A stretch of 19,021 nt of DNA from Planctomycetia bacterium. GTDB taxonomy: Bacteria; Planctomycetota; UBA1135; GCA-002686595. Where the stretch lies: assembly GCA_005778045.1 (NCBI GenBank), contig SXKQ01000007.1:1-19021 (forward strand), given 5' to 3'. Positions 1-7,600 of the stretch are shown piece by piece (positions within the stretch are counted from its first letter, which is position 1; each line of letters opens with the position of its first letter). The translations under genes were made by a program, and so were the position numbers. Under the pieces are notes generated by a model. The model was given only the letters and a program-made list of their open reading frames with translations. It was not told where the DNA came from and did not search any database.

Positions 1-80
1 CCGAGAAGTTCGTCGTGGACTTCGTCGCGGCTTGGACCACGGTGATGACCCTCGCCCGATTTGATCGGCCCACGCGCTAG
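1..80 (+). CDS. katG: Catalase-peroxidase, C-terminal end only (partial)
   Basis: This is the final 25 codons of a gene entering from the left edge. Codons start at base 3 and a TAG stop ends at base 80. The readable tail is EKFVVDFVAAWTTVMTLARF followed by DRPTR. It matches the very conserved C-terminus of catalase-peroxidases, where the family shows a KFVxDFVAAWxKVMxxDRFD pattern. The enzyme is a cytoplasmic heme protein that breaks down hydrogen peroxide. The active-site His, Trp and Tyr lie outside the window and cannot be checked. The assignment rests on remembered family sequence, and the match is strong for such a short stretch. A GC hairpin follows 21 bases after the stop. Confidence 0.85.
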   Translation, partial: EKFVVDFVAAWTTVMTLARFDRPTR

Positions 81-101
81 GCCAGCGCAGCGCGGCAACG
101 A

Positions 102-136
102 GGGCCGTCCGGGACGCGCGAGCTCCCGGGCGGCCC
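102..136 (+). terminator. GC-rich hairpin downstream of katG
   Basis: Bases 102-114 pair with 124-136 over 13 bp, with one G-T wobble (108 with 130) and a 9-nt loop. There is no T-run after it. The position just behind the katG stop suggests a 3'-end stabiliser or transcription terminator. Confidence 0.5.
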
Positions 137-139
137 CCG

Positions 140-566
140 CCACATTCGGCGCGCGGCGCCACAAGCGTGCGGATCGCACCCGCGCATGAGCGCCTCGGGG
201 ATCGTCACAACTGCGCACGACATCCGTGCGCCGCTCGCAAGGACCGCGTGTTGAGCCTCCGTCGGCCGGCGAAGCGCGCGCTGTGCCTCGCCGGCAGGCC
301 GCTCGCTCGGCATCCGATCGAGCGCCGCGCCCGAGCCGCCGCGCGCCTTGGAGAGACGCACTAGAGGCCGACGCGAGCGCGCGCCAGTGCCATCGCCCCC
401 AAGGACCGTCGCTTGCCGACACGCGAACGCGCGGCAGTCTGCCTCCGATGTACTCGAGCCACGACTTGGATAAGCTCCTCGCCAGCCGGCGCGTTCCAGC
501 GCAGGCTCACAGCTGCTGCGCCCGCCGCCTGAGTAGGGTAGAAACCGTTCGGACAACTAGCGTTCC
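140..566. other. Non-coding stretch, no credible gene seen
   Basis: Open frames exist on both strands here, but their translations are Arg/Ala/Ser-rich and low in complexity, as expected from GC-rich non-coding DNA. None resembles a family I know. No tRNA, repeat array or clear promoter was found. A decayed gene cannot be excluded. The region presumably contains the promoter of the ATPase-regulator that starts near 567. Confidence 0.4.
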
Positions 567-2456
567 ATGAGCTTCGAACTCGCGAAGGACGTCATGCCGC
601 AGACGGTGCAGTTCGCTGGACGGAAGGCCGAGCTGGCCACGCTGCTGGCGCTGCTGGGGCCGGACGGTCCTCACATCGCCCACGTGCACGGCGTTCCAGG
701 CATCGGCAAGACCAGCCTCCTGCGCGAGCTAATTGCACGTGCCTCTCGAGCCGGCATCGACGCGCGCTTGCTCGATTGCCGCGCGATCGAGCCCACCGAG
801 CAAGGGCTGCTGCAAGCGCTCGCAGCAGCGGGTATGGATCACCGCGCTCAAGGGGGCCTGTCGGGTACCGTCTGCCTCGACAACTACGACTCGTTCCTGC
901 TGCTCGACGCGTGGATTCGCGACCAGCTGTTGCCACGCCATGGCTCGCTACGGCTCGTGCTGTGCTCACGTCGGGCACCGAATCCGGCTTGGCTGGCGAC
1001 GGAAGGCCTGCATGCGAGTCTCCGCCTCCGCGAGCTCGATCCCGCTTCGGCTCGGCTCGTCCTCGAGCGGGTCGGCATCTCCGGCGAAGAGGCGCAGCGC
1101 ATCCTCGAGTTCGCGCGAGGACATCCGCTGGCACTGAGACTGGCCGGAGCGGCCGCGCGGCACCATCGCGGCGAGTTTCCCGACGATCTCGCCTTACACG
1201 AGGTGGTGCACCAGCTGTCCGGCTACTTCCTCGATGTGTCGGACGCTGACTTGCGTGCGGCGCTCGAAGCGATGTCTACAGTGAGGCGCCTCACGATTCC
1301 CATGCTCAGTGCGCTGTGCGGCGAGCCCGCCGCTGGGCGGTTGTACGAGCGACTCGCCGAAGCGCCGGTGGTGGAAACGCGCAAGGACGGCTTGGTGCTG
1401 CATCCGGCGGTACATGAGGCCATCGCGCAGCGACTGAGAGCCTCCGATCCGGCGCGCTTCACTGCCTACCGGCGAGCGGCCTGGCGCGAGCTGGAGCGCA
1501 CGGCAGACGGAGTCGCGGCTTCCGCTCTCTGGCGCTACACCGCGGATGTCATCCACCTTGTCGACAACCCGATCGTGCGCGAGGCCTTCTTCCCGAGTGC
1601 GCAGCAGCAGCTGGCCGTCGGGCGCGCGCGCCCGGCGGATCGCGGCGCCATACTGCACATCGCGGAGACACACGACGGTTCCGCAGGCCGAGCGATGGCG
1701 GAACACTGGTGGAATGAGCTGCCGACCGCGTTCCACGTCGTGCATGACGCCGAGCAGCGCGTCGTCGGCTGCTACATCATGTTCGATGCGGCGACGGCGT
1801 CGACCGGGGCGCTGAGCACGGATCCGATGACCCGCGCATGGGCGGAGCACCTGTCGGGCGGAGGCGCGATCGAGCCGCGCAAGGCGCTGTTCCTGCGTCG
1901 CTGGCTCGGGCTGGAGGCCGGCGAGGCGCCCTCACCCGTTCAGGCCGCATGCTGGCTGGATGTCAAGCGCGCGTACCTCGAGCTCCGTCCATCGCTACAG
2001 CGCGTGTACCTCGCCGTGTCCGACCTCCGGCCGTTCGCGCCGGCCGCACAGGAGCTCGGCTTCGAGGTCGCCTGCGCTGACGCGAGCTTGCCGCACGCAA
2101 CTGCCATGCTGGAGTTCGGACCGGGCTCGGTGGATGCGTGGTTGCGGCGGCTCGTGAGGAGGGAACTGCGCCTGCACGACACGGTCGAACTGGACGAGGC
2201 CACCCACGATCTGGTCGTGGACGGAACTCGCACGCCCCTCACGCAGCTCGAGTTTGGCGTGATGAGGGCGCTCGTGCGCGCCCGCGGAGGAGTCGTGGGC
2301 CGCGAGCTGCTGCTCGACGCGGCCTGGGGCCGGAAGCAGGACGCCGTTGGGAGCAATGTCGTGGACGTGGTCGTGCTGGCCCTGCGCAAGAAGCTCGGTA
2401 CGCGAGCTGGGGCGCTGGCCACGGTACGGGGCAGCGGCTACCGCCTGCTGGCCTGA
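567..2456 (+). CDS. STAND-type ATPase with C-terminal OmpR-like winged-helix DNA-binding domain
   Basis: This 629-aa protein is probably a cytoplasmic, ATP-switched transcription regulator. Residues 42-50 (GVPGIGKTS) form a Walker A motif, VCLDNYD at 102-108 fits Walker B, and GHPLAL at 185-190 matches the GxP motif of NB-ARC/STAND ATPases. Residues about 345-510 resemble a GNAT acetyltransferase fold, with strand pairs around VVGCYIMFD and a late ELGFEVA segment, but this part is uncertain. Residues about 527-629 form an OmpR/PhoB-type winged helix, with LTQLEFGVMRALVRARGGVV, the recognition-helix region VDVVVLALRKKLG and the wing VRGSGYRLL. The DNA-binding domain is C-terminal, unlike SARP/AfsR regulators where it leads. 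The ATG at 567 lacks a Shine-Dalgarno site. An in-frame ATG at 594 (residue 10) follows GAAGGA with a 4-nt spacer and is an equally good start. The gene lies downstream of katG on the same strand; a regulatory link to it is only a guess. Confidence 0.8.
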   Translation: MSFELAKDVMPQTVQFAGRKAELATLLALLGPDGPHIAHVHGVPGIGKTSLLRELIARASRAGIDARLLDCRAIEPTEQGLLQALAAAGMDHRAQGGLSGTVCLDNYDSFLLLDAWIRDQLLPRHGSLRLVLCSRRAPNPAWLATEGLHASLRLRELDPASARLVLERVGISGEEAQRILEFARGHPLALRLAGAAARHHRGEFPDDLALHEVVHQLSGYFLDVSDADLRAALEAMSTVRRLTIPMLSALCGEPAAGRLYERLAEAPVVETRKDGLVLHPAVHEAIAQRLRASDPARFTAYRRAAWRELERTADGVAASALWRYTADVIHLVDNPIVREAFFPSAQQQLAVGRARPADRGAILHIAETHDGSAGRAMAEHWWNELPTAFHVVHDAEQRVVGCYIMFDAATASTGALSTDPMTRAWAEHLSGGGAIEPRKALFLRRWLGLEAGEAPSPVQAACWLDVKRAYLELRPSLQRVYLAVSDLRPFAPAAQELGFEVACADASLPHATAMLEFGPGSVDAWLRRLVRRELRLHDTVELDEATHDLVVDGTRTPLTQLEFGVMRALVRARGGVVGRELLLDAAWGRKQDAVGSNVVDVVVLALRKKLGTRAGALATVRGSGYRLLA

Positions 2457-2511
2457 CGCCCGTCGACCCGCGATCTCATCCGCCCCTCATGCAGCGGGTC
2501 TGCGCCGCGCC

Positions 2512-2517
2512 TAGGCT
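2512..2517 (+). promoter_or_regulatory. Possible -10 element for mini-ORF and globin
   Basis: TAGGCT fits the TANNNT form of a -10 box. It lies 13 bp before an ATG at 2531, so transcription would start near 2524 with almost no leader. No good -35 is visible. The same hexamer precedes the PHP gene at 11097. Confidence 0.3.
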
Positions 2518-2530
2518 CGCACCCACGACC

Positions 2531-2569
2531 ATGGCCTTCCACACCCACAACACCTCAATCCTCCCATGA
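2531..2569 (+). CDS. Putative 12-residue leader peptide overlapping the globin start
   Basis: The frame ATG to TGA reads MAFHTHNTSILP. Its TGA stop (2567-2569) overlaps the globin ATG (2566-2568) in an ATGA arrangement, which typically allows a terminating ribosome to restart on the next gene. The globin itself has no visible Shine-Dalgarno site, so coupling would explain how it is initiated. The ATG sits just behind a TAGGCT box, consistent with a nearly leaderless transcript. The peptide resembles no known leader and could be a chance frame. It is the last part of a longer non-coding frame that overlaps the upstream gene. Confidence 0.35.
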   Translation: MAFHTHNTSILP

Positions 2570-2925
2570 CGAAGAGCCTCTACGAACGCCTCGGCGGCGC
2601 CCCCAAGGTAGCTGCCATCGCCCGCGACATCGTCCAAGCCCACTTGGCCAACCCCCTGATCAAGACGCGCTTCGAGATCATCGACACGGCGAAGCTGGAA
2701 ACCAACGTACGCACGTTCGTCGGCATGGGCACTGGCGGTCCTGAGACCTACGAGGGCCGCGATATGCCGACGGCGCACAAGGGCATGAACCTAGACGAGC
2801 GCGAGCTCGTCGCGGCCATCGACGATGTCCTGAAGGTACTTGACAAGCACGGAGTGGGCGAGGGCGAACGCCGCGAGATGCTGGCCATCCTCTACTCGCT
2901 CAAGGACGAGGTCCTGTACAAGTGA
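2566..2925 (+). CDS. glbN: Group I truncated hemoglobin (2-on-2 globin)
   Basis: This is a 119-aa heme protein of the small bacterial globin family, usually linked to O2 or NO handling in the cytoplasm. Family marks are YERLGG at 6-11, TGGPETYEG at 56-64, and AHKGMNL at 70-76, where His71 is the proximal (F8) heme ligand. The length is normal for the group. Aligned by eye to Mycobacterium tuberculosis trHbN through the YxxxGG and GGPxxYxG blocks, the distal B10 position is Val23 instead of Tyr and E11 is Val48 instead of Gln, giving an unusually apolar pocket. No Shine-Dalgarno site is visible, and the start overlaps the stop of a 12-codon frame. The gene converges on glutamine synthetase, with a strong hairpin between them. 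Confidence 0.9.
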   Translation: MTKSLYERLGGAPKVAAIARDIVQAHLANPLIKTRFEIIDTAKLETNVRTFVGMGTGGPETYEGRDMPTAHKGMNLDERELVAAIDDVLKVLDKHGVGEGERREMLAILYSLKDEVLYK

Positions 2926-2949
2926 CGCTCGGCCGCGCCTGCGGCACAC

Positions 2950-2996
2950 GACCGCGCCCCCGTCCTGCGCTGCGCGCGCAGGACGGGGGCGCGGTC
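2950..2996 (+). terminator. Perfect 21-bp hairpin between globin and glnA
   Basis: Bases 2950-2970 are the exact reverse complement of 2976-2996, with a 5-nt loop (TGCGC). The stem is followed on the plus strand by a short TTT (the C at 2996 is the last stem base). It lies between two convergent stop codons. It is best read as a terminator for the globin and possibly, in reverse, for glnA, although the minus side has no T-run. Confidence 0.8.
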
Positions 2997-3013
2997 TTTG
3001 GCTCCAGCGGCGG

Positions 3014-4456
3014 CTAGAAGCGGTTCCAGAGGTATTGGTTGGTGACCTCGTGGTGGAACTGCACCTCGGCGGCCTTGACCATCGTGCCAAGCGCCTTGGG
3101 GCAGCGCTCCGCCTGCGCAAGCTTGAGCTCGGCGAACTTGTCGTGCACCCGCTCGCCGAACAGCTGGCGCATCCACTCGCTCTGCTTGTAGAGGCGGATG
3201 CTGTCGAAGATGTTGTCCGGCAGGAAGCGCGTGCGCGTGCGCTTCGCCTCGTCCTTCGCGTCGGCCTCGGGGCCCTCGAAGCCCGTGCGGAAGAGCGCGT
3301 ACAGCGTCATGTAGATGTTGGTGTCCGGGCCGACCGAGCGGACCTCGATGCGCGCGCTCTTCTCGTTGCCGAGCGGGATGCGGATCATCGAGCCGCGGTC
3401 GACCGGCGAGACCTGGATCTGGTTGGGCGCCTCGAAGTGCGGATCGAGGCGGCGGTAGGCGTTGACGCTCGGGTTGAGCACGAGGCACAGGTCCGAGCCG
3501 GCGTTCAGGGTGCGGTCGATGAACTGCCACGCGAGCTTGGAGACGCCGTCCTGTCCCTTCTTGTCGTAGAACAGGTTGGTCTTGCCCTTGCCGACAGAGA
3601 TGTTGGTGTGCGCGCCCGAGCCGTTGATGCCGACCACGGGCGTGGGGAGGAACGAGGCGGTCATCTCCATGCGCGCGGCGATCTGGCGGCAAAGCAGCTT
3701 GTAGAGCTGGAACTGGTCCGCGGCGATCAGGGCCTCGGCGTAGGAGAAGTTCATCTCGAACTGGCTCGGCGCGACCTCCGGGTGATCCTTCTCGTTGGTG
3801 AAGCCCATCGCGCGCTGGGCCTCGGCGGCGGCGTCGATGAACGTGCGCAGCGGGTCGGAGGGCAGCGAGTGGTAGTAGCCGCCGGTCGAGACGTACTCGA
3901 AGCGCCCGGTCTCGTGGAAGTGGCGCTCGGCGTCGCGGCCCTTGAACAGGAAGCCCTCGATCTCGTTGGCGGCGTAGCAGATTGAGCCGTCCTTCTCATA
4001 GCGCTCCGCGAGGTACTTCTTCAGGCAGCCGCGCAGGTCGCCCTCGTAGGTGCGGCCGTCGCGGCCGAAGACCTCGCCGAAGACCAGCACCTTGCCCGGA
4101 CCGAACACGTCGGACGGCAGCCAGTAGAAGGCCGACCAGTCGATGCCGAGGCGCAGGTCGCTCTCCGCCTGCACCGAGAAGCCGCGGATCGAGCTGCCGT
4201 CGAAGGTCAGGTTGTCATAGCTCTTCAGCAGGAACTTCTTGTCGTAGTCGAGCATGTGCAACCGACCCTCGAGGTCCGTGAAGCACACGGTGACGGCCTT
4301 GATGCGCTTCTCGCTCTCGAGGTACTTGATGCGCTCCTTCTTGATTTTCTCGGGATCGACGCGGTCGATCCGCTGCGCCTTGGCCTCGAGGTTCATCACC
4401 TCCATCTGGTCGTAGGGGATCTGCAGGAAGGTGCGCAGGCTCGGGTCGGCGGTCAT
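3014..4456 (-). CDS. glnA: Glutamine synthetase, type I-like
   Basis: The enzyme makes glutamine from glutamate, ammonia and ATP in the cytoplasm and is the central ammonia-assimilation step. At 480 aa it is near the usual GSI length (E. coli about 470). Visible motifs are FDGSSIRGF (85-93), the metal-binding NEIEGFLF (164-171), HPEVAPSQFEMNF (225-237) with Glu227 and Glu234, NGSGAHTNIS (278-287) with His283, NPSVNAYRRL (328-337), and RIEVRSVGPDTNIY (369-382). The NLYDLPP loop that carries the adenylylated Tyr in enteric enzymes is replaced by KRTRTRFLPDNIFDSI (405-420), so GlnE-type control looks unlikely. The ATG at 4454-4456 follows GAGGAG with an 8-nt spacer, one of the few clear ribosome sites here. 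It is transcribed toward the globin. Confidence 0.95.
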   Translation of the reverse strand: MTADPSLRTFLQIPYDQMEVMNLEAKAQRIDRVDPEKIKKERIKYLESEKRIKAVTVCFTDLEGRLHMLDYDKKFLLKSYDNLTFDGSSIRGFSVQAESDLRLGIDWSAFYWLPSDVFGPGKVLVFGEVFGRDGRTYEGDLRGCLKKYLAERYEKDGSICYAANEIEGFLFKGRDAERHFHETGRFEYVSTGGYYHSLPSDPLRTFIDAAAEAQRAMGFTNEKDHPEVAPSQFEMNFSYAEALIAADQFQLYKLLCRQIAARMEMTASFLPTPVVGINGSGAHTNISVGKGKTNLFYDKKGQDGVSKLAWQFIDRTLNAGSDLCLVLNPSVNAYRRLDPHFEAPNQIQVSPVDRGSMIRIPLGNEKSARIEVRSVGPDTNIYMTLYALFRTGFEGPEADAKDEAKRTRTRFLPDNIFDSIRLYKQSEWMRQLFGERVHDKFAELKLAQAERCPKALGTMVKAAEVQFHHEVTNQYLWNRF

Positions 4457-4464
4457 CGGGGATG

Positions 4465-4470
4465 CTCCTC
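4465..4470 (-). promoter_or_regulatory. Ribosome binding site of glnA
   Basis: GAGGAG on the minus strand lies 8 nt before the glnA ATG and supports that start. Most genes in this window lack such a site. Confidence 0.7.
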
Positions 4471-4569
4471 GGGGGTGTTCCGCAGGGGTACTCGGGCGGT
4501 ACGCGAGAGTCTAACGGATATCTATTTGGGCTTATCGGCGCATCGCGAAGGATAAAAACAGCACTACGG

Positions 4570-4597
4570 AGAATAATTGGTCGCTCTCGAAGATCAA
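4570..4597 (-). promoter_or_regulatory. Candidate sigma-70-like promoter of glnA
   Basis: On the minus strand, TTGATC (4592-4597) is followed after 16 nt by TATTCT (4570-4575), matching 4/6 positions of each box. It lies in a markedly AT-richer stretch (about 4500-4600) upstream of glnA and would leave a leader of about 105 nt. No sigma-54 GG/GC element was found. Confidence 0.35.
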
Positions 4598-4665
4598 GCG
4601 GGAGGCCAGCGGGTCGTATCGCCCGGCCGCCCTAAGTCCTTGCCCCAACAGGGCCGCGAGCCGTC

Positions 4666-7600
4666 CTAGCGCAGGGCGCCGAGCCCGGAGAGCTCCGTCG
4701 GGACCCCGGGCTCAAGGCGCCAGTCGAAATCGGCCGGATCGCGGAAGGCGGGCTCCATGTCGAGCACGCCGCTGCCCTCCCAGCCGCCGTGCACGCTCGA
4801 ACGTCGCACCGTGAGCACCGTCTCCTGCGCCTGCGGCAGCACGGCGAAGGGCTGGCCCAGATTGTCCCACAGGAGTATGCCCTCGACGTCCACCCGGGCG
4901 CCGTTGTCCAGCGCGACGCCGCACGGCAAGCCGATGCGCGGCACGCAGCGATTGGCGACGAGCGTGCACTCGCGCAGCTCGACCTTCGCGCCGTCGACGT
5001 AGGCGACGCCGCCGGTGAGCTCGGCCTCGTTGCCGGCCACGAGGCAGCGCGACATCCGCAGCGCCGAGCCGGGCGCCACGTATAGGGCACCGCCGCGCGC
5101 GGTGTGCGTGATCTGGCCGTTGCGCCACAGCGCGCACGCATCGAGCTCGACCTCGACCGGACCCGAGATCGCCAGCGCGCCACCGAAGCTCATGCCGCGC
5201 TCCACGAGCAGCCGACCGCTGCCGCCCGTCAGCGTCACGCCCAGCAGGGCGACGCGACCGGGCTGCGCGTCTTGGGTCGTGGCGAACTGCACGTCGATGA
5301 CGGCTGCGCCCAGTCCGCGCGCGTCGATCACGGTGCCGGCCGCGCCGAGATCGCCGACGAGCGTGACCGGTCGCCGCACGCGCAGCGCCTCGCGGTAGAG
5401 CCCCGCCTTCACGCGCACCACCGCGTCGACCGGCGCGACGTCGAGCGCGCGCTGGATCGTGGGCTGGTCCTCGGGAACGCGCACGATCTCCGCCGCGGTC
5501 GGCAGGGCAGGAACGCCGAGAGCTTCGAGCCCGCGCGGTAGCGTGAGCACGAGCCGCGCGCCACCATCCTCGGCGCGTGCGGCGAAGCTCGGCTCGACCC
5601 AGCGGAAGGCCCCCAGATCGCCCTCGATTCCGGCGAACTCCGGGCCGAGCGCCGCCGCGCGCGCCGGCGAGTCGCTCGCGAGGCGCCAGTCCGAGCCGGT
5701 CGCGTCGCGGAACGCGGGCGAGATGGTGCGAATGCCCTTGGCGACGGAGCCGCGCTCGACAAAGCAACGCTCGACCGTCGTCTGCACCGTCTCGCTGAAG
5801 GAACGGAAGCCGCCGATCTGCTCGCCGGAGTTGCCCCACAGGATCGAGTCGGCGACCTCGAGCACCGCGCCATTCGCGATGCCAATGCCGCCCTGCTGGC
5901 CGAGGAAGTTGCCGGAGTAGTTGTCGACGATCGTGCAGTGCTCGAAGCGCCCGAAGCTACCGTCGAGCATCGCGCCGCCGCCGCAGGCCCAGGCACCGTT
6001 GCCTACGATCAGGCAGCGCCGCACGAGCACGCGATTGCCGTCGCCGGAAACCATCAAGCCGCCGCCGAACGTCGAGCCTCCGCGGCCGTTGTCCCACATC
6101 GCGCAGTCCTCGATCGTGACGTCGAGCGTGCTGCCGAAGACGAGGATTCCACCGCCGTACCAGTCGCCATCGGGGTACGACGACGGCACGCTCAGACCGA
6201 GACCGCCAGTGACGCCGAGCCCGCGCAGCAGCAGGCGATGCGCCGGGTCCGCGGCGGGAGCGCCCTTCGCGCCGCACCACACGGTCGCCGCGCGCGCGCG
6301 ACTGCCGTCGATCACCGTGCGCGCGGCGCCGGCCGTGCCGACGACCGCGATCGAGCGCGCGCCGAGCGTGAGATTCTCGCGGTACACGCCGGGGCCGACG
6401 AGCACCACGTCGCCCGAGCGCGCCCTCTCGAGCGCGTCGGAGATCGTGGGATGATCCTCGGGTACGCGCAGCCGCGCTCCCGGGAACGCTTCGAGCCCCT
6501 CGGGCAGGTCGGCATAGGTGCGGCCGAGGTCCTCGAGTCCCACGGGCGCGCCGAGGATGCGCCACGCACGCAGCGTCTGCATCGACTGGGAGCGCGTGCG
6601 CAGCTTCTCGACCTGGTGCGAGCCGAAGGCTTCGATCAGGGCCTCCTGCGCATAGTCGCGCACATCGACGACTCGCTCGCCGGACGGCGGCAGCGGGTCG
6701 CGAGTCCACGCGTAGGCCGCGAGGGCCGAGATGAGCGCGAAAGCGGCGAAACCCCATCGGCGCAGGCGCGGGCCGACAAGGAATGTGTCGAGCTCGGCCT
6801 TGAGAGCGTTCGCGCTCTCGTAGCGCTCGGCGGGCTCGCGCGCGAGCGCGCGCTCGACGATGCGCCGCAGCGCGGCCGGCATCGCGGGCGCGACCTCGGC
6901 GGGCGGACGGCGCCGTCCTTCGATCGCCGCGCGGCGCAGGTCTTCCCACGTGTCGCCCTCGAAGGGGCTCGCTCCGCTGCACATCCACAGGAGCAGGATG
7001 CCGAGCGCGTACACGTCCGAACGCTCCGTCGGGGCCTCGCCCGCGAGCACCTCGGGCGCCTCGAACACCGGCGATCCAAGCGTCCCGCCGCGCCGCAGGC
7101 CCTCCGCGCCCTTGAGGCGCGCGACCGAGAAGTCGAGCAGCACGGCGCGACCGCTCGACTCGAGCATCACGTTGTTCGGGTTGACGTCGCGGTGCAGGAT
7201 GCCCGCCGCATGCACGGCCGCGAGCGCGCTGGCGATGTCGCGCGCGATGCGCGCCGCCTCATTGGGCGGGAGCACGCCCTCGGCCGCCAGAGCCTGCCGC
7301 AGGTTGCGGCCCTCGATGTATTCAAGTGCGATCAGCAGGCGCCCCTCGCTCGCCGCTGCCGACCAGACCGAGACCACGTTGGGGTGCTGGATGCGAGCGA
7401 GCGTGCGCGCCTCGCGCAGGAAGATGCGCTGCGCCGTCTCGTCATTCCAGCCCGAGTATACGACCTTGAGCGCGACGCGACGGCCGAGCGTGAGATCCTC
7501 GGCTTCGTAGACGGACGCGTGTACGCCGCTGCCGAGCACGCCGAACGTACGGAAACCGGCCTGAATCAGTTCCTCGAACTTCACGCGCGAGTCCGGTCGC

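Noticed and set aside
77..570. Overlapping frames on both strands between katG and the ATPase-regulator
   Set aside because: They have low complexity and no family resemblance or ribosome site. I could not support a gene or a decayed transposase.
2840..3985. A 381-codon plus-strand open frame opposite glnA
   Set aside because: The translation is Arg/Leu/Val/Glu-rich and repetitive, and it exactly mirrors a strong glutamine synthetase. It is a GC-driven shadow.
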